A stretch of 64,000 nucleotides of DNA from Micromonospora globbae (GTDB lineage Bacteria > Actinomycetota > Actinomycetes > Mycobacteriales > Micromonosporaceae), in the NCBI RefSeq assembly GCF_003610785.1, contig NZ_RAQQ01000005.1, positions 288,472 through 352,471 on the forward strand. Reading direction: 5' to 3'. Below, piece after piece: positions 51,481-60,200 of this stretch. The notes under the pieces were generated by a model. It did not search any database, was not told the origin of the DNA, and saw only the letters and a list, made by a program, of their open reading frames with translations. The translations under genes and the position numbers were made by a program. Every line of letters starts with the position of its first letter. Position 1 is the stretch's first letter.

Positions 51481-53517
51481 TCAGGAGTTCGTACCGTACA
51501 AAGTCGTGAGGGTGCCGTCGGCGAAGCCGGTCACGATGAGTTCGCGCAACTTCGCCAAGAGGTCGGCTTGCCGCTGCAGTAGATGCTCGCGTTCCTCCAG
51601 ACGGCGAAGCACCTCGTCCAGTCGGGCCGCCTCGTCGCGCGTCAGGTCGGGAATCGTGGCGTCCCGCAGTCGCGGGCCACGTACTGCGCCAGGGCTACGT
51701 GCGGTGTTGCGGGCAGTGATCAGGAGGGCCCTCAGCACCCGGGGAGTGAGCGGGTCGCCCGGGGAGATACGCAGGCCGCACGCCGGGAACTCGATTACCG
51801 AGAAGCCGCCGTCGTCGAGGAAGACGCCGAACCGAGGGACGCTGGTGACTACGAGGTCGCCCGGTTCGGTGAGAGCGACGTGCGGGTACTCCGCAGCGAG
51901 CATGAGCCGATCCATCCAGCGCTTGGACGCCTGCGCGAGAACCTCCGCCGCGCCGATGACCCGGTGGTGACCACGCGGCCCGACATGCTCACGTGAGAGG
52001 CGGTGCCCGGTAAGGAGGCGGACCCGGCGAGCCGTTCGCAACGCCCCGAGGGAAAGCTCCTTCGGCCTGACTCCGTCGCGCTGCGCCGCCCCGGTATTCA
52101 GGGGACTATGCTCCGTCGCGTACCGAAGGGCCTCTTGCTCCGCGTCGGTGAGACGGCGCTCAACCTCGCCGATGAGCGCGGGGCGGTCGGCGGCCAGCCG
52201 GGCACGCAGGGTGACCGACGCCGGACCCGGCGGTCGGAGTGCGGCACCCCGACGCAGGTCGATTCTCTCCAACGGGACGATCCGGCCGGTCCGCGGATCG
52301 TGGCCGTCGCTGCGGTGCCCCTCGGCGCGCCAGAGAAGGACGTCCTCGGCTGCGGACTCGATAGTGGGTTGGTCAAGCGCGAAACCGCTGAGGTCGGCGA
52401 GCAGCACGCGGCCCTTAGTGGTGGGGATCGGGCCCCTGGTCAGCAGCCACAGCGCGGTTGGATGGCCTGGCCTGGCCGGATAGACACCGCCAGGAAGCTG
52501 CACGATTGCCTCGACGATGCCACTGCCCAGCAGCGCCGCTCGGCGCATCACTGCTGATCCGTCCCGCAGCTCATCGACAAGGCTGCTGGCAGGACCGACG
52601 ACGATGGCAGTGCGGCCCGGACCGAGTAAATCGGCGATTGCCTCGACCCGGTTGAGGTCGGCGAGGGCGTCGCGGCTCTCAGCCGGCCGATAGGGGAGCC
52701 GGGTGACGATGAGGTCTGGGTCGGCGAACTCCTCGTTCAGCTCGTCGGCGCGCACGTCGAACTGGAACTCGGGCAGCTCGGCGAGGAGCAACTGCCGGCG
52801 AACCAGGCGGGCGAGCTCCTCGTCGGCGACCAACGCGTTGACTCGCAGGTTGTCGCGGTCCTGGTCGCTTACTAGCGCTGTCAGCAGGTCGCCGGTGCCC
52901 GCGTTGGCGTCGGCGATGGTGACGATGCCGTGGGCGCGCAGCCGGGTTGGCACGTCGGCGACCCGACGGATCAGGGCGACCGTCTCCGGGGTGAGTGCAT
53001 CCGCCGCCAGTTCGGGCCAGCCGAGGCGGTTGGCGGAGCTGAGCAGGAACTGGCAGCTGTGCCAGGGGTCGAAGGCTCCCTCGATCAGTTGCTCGACCAG
53101 TTGGGCCAGCCCGGCCGGTTCAGGCGCGTCGGCCAGCTCATGCAGCAGAAACTCGTCCTCGGGATCGAGGCGGCGGGCCAGCGGCAAAGGATCGGCTGGC
53201 AGCGCCCGGCCGGCGAGGTGGCGGAGGCAGAGCGCGGCGCCGAGGACGACGATCGTGCGTCGGCCGCCGTGTCGCCGGGCGTACGCCGTCAGCGTGTGCA
53301 TGGACCGCTCGGCGCGCAGGGTATCCGGGTCGGCGTGGCCGAGCCCGGTCCGGAGTAGCCAAGCCAGGACCGCGTCGGCGGGGAAGAGGGGCTGGCCGTG
53401 GTTGCCCGACACGGGCGCAGGGAAGTCGGGGTGCCGCCGGCGCCACGTCGTGACCGCAGGCTTGCTGACTCGCGCAAGCAGTGCGATCTCGCGCTGCGAC
53501 ATCAACTCCGTCTCCAT
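51481..53517 (-). CDS. HTH protein with degenerate N6-methyltransferase domain, first gene of the restriction operon
   Basis: A 678-residue protein. Residues 5-55 are a MerR/excisionase-like HTH (MSQREIALLARVSKPAVTTW). The middle copies the HsdM fold: a weak motif I (IADANAGTGDLL, 201-212), and DLIVTRLPYRP (268-278) where NPPY/F should be, so the catalytic Asn and first Pro are lost. VVGPASSLVDELRDGSA and IVEAIVQLPGGVYP match the later HsdM core. It probably cannot methylate but may still bind DNA or SAM and regulate. A strong GGAGGTGA ribosome site precedes the ATG. The palindrome at 53581-53600 is a candidate operator. Confidence 0.85.
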   Translation of the reverse strand: METELMSQREIALLARVSKPAVTTWRRRHPDFPAPVSGNHGQPLFPADAVLAWLLRTGLGHADPDTLRAERSMHTLTAYARRHGGRRTIVVLGAALCLRHLAGRALPADPLPLARRLDPEDEFLLHELADAPEPAGLAQLVEQLIEGAFDPWHSCQFLLSSANRLGWPELAADALTPETVALIRRVADVPTRLRAHGIVTIADANAGTGDLLTALVSDQDRDNLRVNALVADEELARLVRRQLLLAELPEFQFDVRADELNEEFADPDLIVTRLPYRPAESRDALADLNRVEAIADLLGPGRTAIVVGPASSLVDELRDGSAVMRRAALLGSGIVEAIVQLPGGVYPARPGHPTALWLLTRGPIPTTKGRVLLADLSGFALDQPTIESAAEDVLLWRAEGHRSDGHDPRTGRIVPLERIDLRRGAALRPPGPASVTLRARLAADRPALIGEVERRLTDAEQEALRYATEHSPLNTGAAQRDGVRPKELSLGALRTARRVRLLTGHRLSREHVGPRGHHRVIGAAEVLAQASKRWMDRLMLAAEYPHVALTEPGDLVVTSVPRFGVFLDDGGFSVIEFPACGLRISPGDPLTPRVLRALLITARNTARSPGAVRGPRLRDATIPDLTRDEAARLDEVLRRLEEREHLLQRQADLLAKLRELIVTGFADGTLTTLYGTNS

Positions 53518-53580
53518 AGCTCACCTCCCCGCTTCGGCCGTCACGGTACGAGTCCTGGGCTCTCGAAGACGAACGTGGAT

Positions 53581-53600
53581 CTGTTATCCCGGGATAACAG
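53581..53600. promoter_or_regulatory. 20-bp perfect palindrome between divergent defence operons
   Basis: CTGTTATCCCGGGATAACAG, symmetrical with no spacer. It lies midway in the 149-bp gap between the restriction operon and the zinc-hook ATPase operon, so a bound protein could control both. The HTH protein encoded at 51481-53517 is the nearest candidate. Confidence 0.8.
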
Positions 53601-53666
53601 CCTGTAGGGCAGTGTAGGCGACCAATCTGCGGTTCCCTCGATGCGCCAACGACATCAGGGGGTCTG

Positions 53667-56075
53667 ATGAACGACACGCTCACGCTCTACGAGGAACTCT
53701 CCGACCGCCTTCAGCGGTCCCGGGTGCCACGCGCGGTCAGCGACCTGGTTCTTGCCGCCTTCCACGGCGAGCAGGTTCTCGATGCCGTGCTGCGGGGTGA
53801 GGCCCTTCCGCCGTCGCCCGAGCCGGGCGAGGCGGGCGGTGCCACGCCACAGGCATTCCTGGAAGAGATCCAGGTCGCCGGCTTCCGCGGGATCGGCCAG
53901 CGGGTCACGGTCGGGCGGCTGCCCAAGACCGGGCTGACCGTGTTCATGGGCCGCAACGGCTCCGGGAAGTCCAGCATCGCCGAGGCCATCGAGTACACGC
54001 TGACCGAGGATTCCCTGCGCTGGGCGCAGCGCCCGCCGGCCTTCCGCGAGGGCTGGCGAAACCTGCACCACGACGGCGCATCGGAGATCCGCCTCAGCCT
54101 GCGGCTCGACTCTGGTCAGCCGGTGACGACCCACCGGACCTGGCCGGCCGGGGCCACCGATCTGACTTCCGCGACGGTCACCACGACCACCGGCGGCGCC
54201 GCGATGCCGCCCGGCCAGGTGCCGCAGTGGATCGGTCAGGCCGCCAGGTACCGGCCGTTCCTGTCCGCCCGCGACCTCGAACGCGTCATCACCGCGAAGC
54301 CGGCCGAACTGTACGACGCGATTGCGCCGATCCTCGGCCTGGGCCCGCTGCGCGACACCGACGCCCGGCTGCAGCAGCGGCGCAAGGTCTACGACGACCG
54401 GGCCAAGGCGCTCAAGACGGCCTTCACCGAGCTGCGCGAACAGCTCGGCCAGATCGACGACGACCGTGCCCGCGACGCCCTGAGCGCCCTCGGCACGCAG
54501 GCCGGCCGGGCGAACCTGACCAGGCTGACCGACCTCGCCCGCAGCGACACCGCCGCGTCGGAGGAGCCCGCAGCGGCAGCCGCGCGACGGCTCGCCGAGC
54601 AGGATCTGCCCGACCTTGGTCGGGCACTGGTTGCCCTGAACGAGTCCGAGGCGGCGGTGCAGCAGGCGACCGCCACCGACAGTGGCGCCGCCGACCGGAG
54701 TGCCCAGCTGCTGCGGGCCGCGCTCGACGTGCACCACGACCGTGGGGACGGCCCTTGCCCTGTGTGCCGCGCCGGCACCCTCGATCACGATTGGCGTGCG
54801 CAGGCTGAGGAAGAACTCGCCCGGCTGGCCGCAGCCGCCGCAACGGTACGCGCGGCCCAGCAGGCGTACGCGAACGCCCGCCGCGCGGTCGACGGCCTGA
54901 TCGGCGACATACGCCGGCTCCTGGAACCAGCCGCCACCGCGCTGGCACCACACATTCCCACGCAGAGCACGGCGATGCGCGATGCCCTCGCCGTGCTCGG
55001 CCACGACCCGGTCGCCTGGGACGGTCTCGTTGCGGCGCACGCTGCCCTCGCGACGGCGGCAGCCGACTGGCTCGCCCAGCGTCACGACACCTGGCGCGAG
55101 CCCGGCGCCGCGATCCGCCGGTGGGTCGACGCCGCGACCGTGGTCCGCGCCGAGGCGCCGGCCCTCGCCCTGCTCACCAAGGCCCGTACGGCGCTCGACA
55201 ACGCTAACAAGGCGATGCGCGCCGAGCGGCTGAGCAGCTTCGCCGCGCAGTCGGACCGAATCTGGCAGAAGCTGCGGCAGGAGAGCAACGTCGAGATGCA
55301 CCACCTACGAATCGAAGGAGCGAACAACACCCGCCGGGTCCTGTTCCCCGTGGCCGCCGACGGCGTCGAGACCAATGCCCTCGCGGTGATGAGCCAGGGC
55401 GAGCTGCATGCCCTCGGCCTGGCAGTCTTCCTGCCCCGCGCCTGCGCCGAGACCAGCCCGTACCGGTTCGTGATCATCGACGACCCGGTGCAGAGCATGG
55501 ACCCCACCAAGATCGACGGCCTCGCCGAGGTGTTGCGTGACATCGCCTTGACCCGGCAGGTCATCGTGTTCACCCACGACGACCGGCTGCCGGAAGCGAT
55601 CCGCCGCCTCGACATCGAGGCCGACGTCCGGGAGGTCACTCGCCGCGAAGGCTCGATCGTAGAGGTCCGTAGGGTCTGCGACCCGGCGGACCGCTACCTC
55701 GACGACGCACGTGCCCTGGTCGCCGCGGAGATCTCGGACGAGGTGAAGTACCTGATGGTCGCCGGGTTCTGCCGGTCCGCGATCGAGTCGGTGAGCATGG
55801 ATCGCTACCGGGCCTCGGAGCATCGGCGCGGCACGCCCTACCAGCAGATTCAGGAAGGGCTCAGCCGGGCGCACACCGTCAAGGACCGACTCAGCCTCGG
55901 GCTCTTCGGCCGCCTCGTACCCCGCCCGGAGCTCTTCGCTCGTCTCGACCGCGAGTACGGCGTGCAGGCCACCCGGACGGTTAAAGCGGTGGCGGACGCG
56001 GTCCACGGACACCGGAGCATGCCTGTCCGGACGATGGTCGCCAACACCGCTACGTTCGTAGGGCGGTTGCGATGA
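53667..56075 (+). CDS. Rad50/SMC-like ATPase with zinc hook, RloC-like anticodon nuclease candidate
   Basis: An 802-residue protein. Walker A is GRNGSGKSS (95-103); coiled coils flank a Cys-Pro-Val-Cys hook (364-367); the signature-like SQGEL is at 576-580, Walker B VIIDDPVQSMDP (603-612) and the H-loop FTHDD. The C-terminal 120 residues are an extra domain with Arg703-x3-Glu707 and His736. RloC, a restriction-linked ORF, pairs a Rad50-like zinc-hook ATPase with a PrrC-type nuclease whose catalytic residues are an Arg-x3-Glu pair and a later His. The size and the position beside hsd genes fit RloC. The nuclease is inference; other zinc-hook defence ATPases are possible. Confidence 0.8.
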   Translation: MNDTLTLYEELSDRLQRSRVPRAVSDLVLAAFHGEQVLDAVLRGEALPPSPEPGEAGGATPQAFLEEIQVAGFRGIGQRVTVGRLPKTGLTVFMGRNGSGKSSIAEAIEYTLTEDSLRWAQRPPAFREGWRNLHHDGASEIRLSLRLDSGQPVTTHRTWPAGATDLTSATVTTTTGGAAMPPGQVPQWIGQAARYRPFLSARDLERVITAKPAELYDAIAPILGLGPLRDTDARLQQRRKVYDDRAKALKTAFTELREQLGQIDDDRARDALSALGTQAGRANLTRLTDLARSDTAASEEPAAAAARRLAEQDLPDLGRALVALNESEAAVQQATATDSGAADRSAQLLRAALDVHHDRGDGPCPVCRAGTLDHDWRAQAEEELARLAAAAATVRAAQQAYANARRAVDGLIGDIRRLLEPAATALAPHIPTQSTAMRDALAVLGHDPVAWDGLVAAHAALATAAADWLAQRHDTWREPGAAIRRWVDAATVVRAEAPALALLTKARTALDNANKAMRAERLSSFAAQSDRIWQKLRQESNVEMHHLRIEGANNTRRVLFPVAADGVETNALAVMSQGELHALGLAVFLPRACAETSPYRFVIIDDPVQSMDPTKIDGLAEVLRDIALTRQVIVFTHDDRLPEAIRRLDIEADVREVTRREGSIVEVRRVCDPADRYLDDARALVAAEISDEVKYLMVAGFCRSAIESVSMDRYRASEHRRGTPYQQIQEGLSRAHTVKDRLSLGLFGRLVPRPELFARLDREYGVQATRTVKAVADAVHGHRSMPVRTMVANTATFVGRLR

Positions 56076-56446
56076 CGGCATCTCTGTATCTCGCCACCGC
56101 CGACCTGATGCTGACCAGCGTCATCCGGGGCGCCCGCGGAGCCTGGCCCCGGGCGTGCGCGTGGCTGCTGCGCCACGAACTGGAAGCGGCAATGGACCGT
56201 TACTGGGCCCGGGTCTGCCCGGAGATCGGACAGACCCGGGTGCAGCGGCCGAAGCTGCTGTTGCTCGCCCACTACGCCGGCCCTCACCTCGGGCGCCGAG
56301 CCAGCTACCTGTGGTGGGCGCTTTCCCGCGCCGGCCACCACCACCACTACGAACTTGGCATCACCGCAGCCGAGCTGACCCGGCTCCGCGCCGAACTCCT
56401 CGACATCGTCGCGCTCCTCGACCACTCGGAGGCCCCCACATGCTGA
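56072..56446 (+). CDS. Small protein with HEPN RNase-like motif
   Basis: A 124-residue, mostly helical protein. RHELEAAMDRYWARVCPEI near residue 34 and SRAGHHHHYELGITAAELTR around 85 resemble the SAV_6107-like HEPN proteins of actinobacteria. Arg86 with His91/His92 fits the R-x4-6-H catalytic motif of HEPN RNases. The ATG overlaps the ATPase stop as ATGA, so the two are translationally coupled. The assignment is by pattern only; it may be a toxin partner or a non-catalytic subunit. Confidence 0.7.
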   Translation: MTASLYLATADLMLTSVIRGARGAWPRACAWLLRHELEAAMDRYWARVCPEIGQTRVQRPKLLLLAHYAGPHLGRRASYLWWALSRAGHHHHYELGITAAELTRLRAELLDIVALLDHSEAPTC

Positions 56447-56940
56447 AGCGGGATCACGCCCTGCTGATCCTCGGCGTTGAGGCGCTGGCCATCGTCGGCG
56501 TCGTCTACTACCTCGTCACGCTCGACCTCATCAGCCTTGCCTGGTCGGCGTCGATCGCGATCGCTATCCCGGCCTGGCTGCTCGCCGTGAAGGCGCCGAC
56601 GACGTGCGGCGTGACCACCCAGAGCGGCGGCCGGTGCGGACGGAAGGTCAACGGGGTGATCTTCGGCTGCGGTCGGTCGAACCACACCTGGGCCAAGTTC
56701 TTCGCGCGCTTCGGCTGGCGCCGTCAGCCTGACCCGAGCATTCGGCGACACCGATCCGCAGAGGCTTCAGAGGTCACCGAAGTGGTGACGGTGAAGATCG
56801 CTGAGGATCTGAAGAGCACGCTGACGTTCTGGCTTGCCCTCACCGCGACGACGTGCGCCCTGGTCAGCGCCACCGTCGATGCCACCAGCCTTCTTCGCGG
56901 GCAGGAACCGTCCAAGGTGCCGGCCGCCGTCTCTCATTGA
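56440..56940 (+). CDS. Membrane protein with cysteine-rich cytoplasmic loop
   Basis: A 166-residue protein. Two hydrophobic segments near the N-terminus (LLILGVEALAIVGVVYYLV and WSASIAIAIPAWLLAV), a central loop with spaced Cys and His (CGVTTQSGGRCGRKVNGVIF, then GCGRSNHTW), and a third hydrophobic segment (LTFWLALTATTCALVSA) near the end. The loop could bind zinc. No family recognised. It overlaps the HEPN-like gene by 7 nt, so it completes a three-gene operon, perhaps as a membrane effector or sensor. Confidence 0.72.
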   Translation: MLKRDHALLILGVEALAIVGVVYYLVTLDLISLAWSASIAIAIPAWLLAVKAPTTCGVTTQSGGRCGRKVNGVIFGCGRSNHTWAKFFARFGWRRQPDPSIRRHRSAEASEVTEVVTVKIAEDLKSTLTFWLALTATTCALVSATVDATSLLRGQEPSKVPAAVSH

Positions 56941-57285
56941 GGACGGCCTATCCATTCACATCGATGCTTCGCTGGCCCGAGTTCCGCGAGGATCGCCTGA
57001 CGGCCCTCCCTCGCCATGCACCACCCTCTGTGCGAGTTGGCTTCCATCCGCGCCAAGCCTCACTCCCGGCACTGCAATATCCCGCGCTGCTCGATGAGCC
57101 GACACGGCATGGCGGTACTCCAGGTGAAGAGGCGGAAGTTTCTGAGTGGGGTCGTTCCGATGACGTCGCTGTCGGAAATCCGATCCATAGATGAACGTGT
57201 CCCGCGCCCTATCCTGAAGGGCTTTGCCTCGGGCCGATGGCTCGGCGGATCAGCACTGGCGTACGTCGACTGACATGGAGACGAG
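56941..57285. other. Gene-free stretch between two defence operons
   Basis: This 345-bp stretch holds only short frames without codon bias or recognisable domains, the longest being an 85-codon frame from 57016. It should contain the promoter of the helicase operon. GGAGACGAG just before 57286 is the ribosome site of that gene. Confidence 0.5.
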
Positions 57286-60200
57286 ATGCTGTTGACCCAA
57301 CCGGATGTGCTCAACCTCGTCCAGCAGGCCGCCGGCCGGTGGGCAGACCAACTGATCGACTTTGGCCCACGCAACACGCTGCTCTATTTCAAGGAGCGGC
57401 AGGCCACCACGCTGGATCTCGCCGAGGCTGCTGCGGACGGGATCAGCGACTTGCTCCGGGGGAAAAAGGTTCGCCTGCGGACGCTGTTTCCGGACCAGGA
57501 CCGCCACAACAAGGCCTGCAACACCGCCCGCAGCCTGCGCCGCAAACTGGTCGAGTTGGAGGAGGAGCAGGGCATCCAGGCCGGCTGGGTCGCCCGCGGC
57601 CTGCTCTGCATGGTCGGTACGTACACCCGCGGATCCGTGCCGATGCAACCGCTGCGCGCACCGCTGATCCTGCAGCAGCTTGCTCTGGAGAGCCGGACGG
57701 CGACCGAGAACGATTTCACCCTGGAGCTCTCCGACTCATCCGAGATCAACCCCGTGCTCCTGTACGCGTTGGAACGGCAGTACGGCGTGGAGGCGGACAT
57801 CAGCGCCCTTGGCGAAAAGCTGGGTGCGATGCTGACCGAGATCGCCGACCCCGACCAGCAGCTCAGGACCGCCTACGACCTAATCGCCGAAGCGGTCGCA
57901 CCCAGCGGCCTTTCCCTCCGGCTTGAGCAGGCGATAATCGGCGGCGTCTTCAGCTTCGACAAGCTGCCCATGGTCAAAGACCTGCGCACCTCCGCCGAGC
58001 TGCTGGCGTCGCACCCGGTAATCGGTGCCATGGCCGGCGACCGGAGCGCACAGCATCAATTGCGTACCGAGACGGCGCAGGGACCCAGCTCCAGCGCCGA
58101 CCGGATCGACCCGGCGAAGGAGTTCCTCGTTCACGACGCGGACTCGTCCCAGCAGTCGGCCATCGACGCGGTGTTGTCCGGCCGGCACGTGGTCATCGAG
58201 GGCCCGCCCGGCACGGGGAAGAGCCAGACGATCGCGAACATCATCGCGTACATGGCTGCGATGGGCCGCAGCGTGCTGTTCGTCTCCGAGAAGCGCGCGG
58301 CGATCGAAGCGGTGATGAACCGTCTCGGTGACGTCGGGCTCGACAACCTCGTGTTCGACCTGCACGACCGCAAGATCAGCAAGCGGCAGGTCGCCCAGCG
58401 TATCGCCGCAGTCCTTGCTCAAGCTGGCGCCGAGCCGCCGGTGGACACGACCGACCTGCATCGACGCCTGCAGAGCCGGCGGGCTGCGGCACAGCGGCAC
58501 CAGGCCGAGATGCACGAGGTGCGGCAGCCCTGGGGTATGAGCGCGTTTCAGGTGATCGAGCAGTTGCTCGCCCTGCCCTCCTATGACGTCAGCGGGTACA
58601 ACCTGCGTGCATCCGAGCTGCGGAACCTTGACCGGTCGGCGATCGAGGCCGCGCGGGAGGACCTACGGACGTTCGTAGATCGTGGCGGCCTGAGGATCTG
58701 GCGCGGGGAGTCGCCGTGGGCTAAGGCGGCGATCCACACCTCGGACGACGTTGGCAAGGTGCTGGTCCATCTCGACGAGCTCGCGGCCGGCGCCCTGCAG
58801 GGCGCGCAGCGGCAGATCCGGGAGTTGGTCGACCGGGCCGGGCTGGACGTACCCGACGATCTCGCCGCCTGGACGGACCTGTTCGACCTACTCAGCGAGG
58901 TTGAGCGCACCATCGCCAGCTACGGCGAGCAGGCCTTCGGCCCGGACCTGGACGACTTCGTCTACGCGACAGCGCCAGGGCGTTCCCGGCCACGTCGACC
59001 GGAAGCGCTCGGATTCTTCCGTCGGTTCCAGCTGCGGCGCGAGCTGCGGCGGACCTGTCCGGCCGCACCGCGCAAGCGATCCGAGATGTATCGGGGCCTG
59101 GTCGCCGCGGTGAACCAGCGCGAACGGTGGCGGAAGCTCAGCCGCCAGGACAGCGCACCCACCGCTCTCGCAGGTGCCGATCTTTGCATGTCGTCCTTCG
59201 TCCAGGTGCGTAACCATCTCGCGGCGGTAGCTGCGTGTGCGCGCATCGACGGCCTCGACCGGGGACCGGCCACCACCGCCGCCAGCACCCTCGCCGAGTT
59301 GAATGCCGACCGCCACACGCTGTTCCTGATGCCCGACCTGAATAAGCAGCAGCAGCTCTTCCGTTCACTGGGACTGAGCTACATGCTCGATGACCTGGCC
59401 GCACGGCGCGTCTCGAGCGAGGAGGCAGCCGACACTTTGCTGCGCGCCTGGCTTGAGGTGATCCTCGACGAGATGCGCATGCGTTTCCCGTACCTCGGCC
59501 AGTTCGTGGGACAGCAGCATGCCGCGGTGGTCGAGGACTTCCGTGCCGCCGACACCCGGCACATTGAGATGGCGGCCCGACACGTGCGCCGCAACGTGGC
59601 AGTGAACTTGCGTAGAACCCGGGACGCCTGCCCCGACCAGAACAGCCTCGTCCGGCGGGAGGCGGCCAAGAAGAGCCGGCATCTGCCCCTGCGTAAGCTG
59701 CTCAGCAACGCACGAGAGGTCCTCCTCGCTGCGTTTCCATGCTGGGCCATGTCGCCCCTCGTGGTCAGCCGCATTCTGCCGGCTGAGCAGCTGTTCGATG
59801 TGGTCATCTTCGACGAGGCGAGCCAGATCGAACCGCACGACGCAGTCGCATCGATCATGCGCGGCACTCAACTCGTCGTGGCCGGCGACCCCAAACAGCT
59901 TCCGCCCACGCCGTTCTTCCGGCGGCTCGTCCAGCAGACCGCCAACGGCGAGGACGACGACATCGACGACGAGAGCCTCGAAGACTACGAGTCCGTTCTC
60001 GACGTCCTCAGCGGTCTCATCTCCGACCGGCACCGCCTGACCTGGCACTACCGCAGCCGGGATGAGCGACTCATCGCATTTTCGAACATCGAGGTTTACG
60101 ACCGATCCCTCGTGACGTTCCCCGGCGTGCAGGTGGGCAGTCCGCTACGCCTGGAAACGGTCGACGGCCGCGTCGCCCCCGGCCAGAGCGGCTCCTCGCC

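Noticed and set aside
57016..57273. An 85-codon frame upstream of the helicase gene
   Set aside because: No codon bias, no ribosome site and no domain; kept only as a note in the gene-free stretch.
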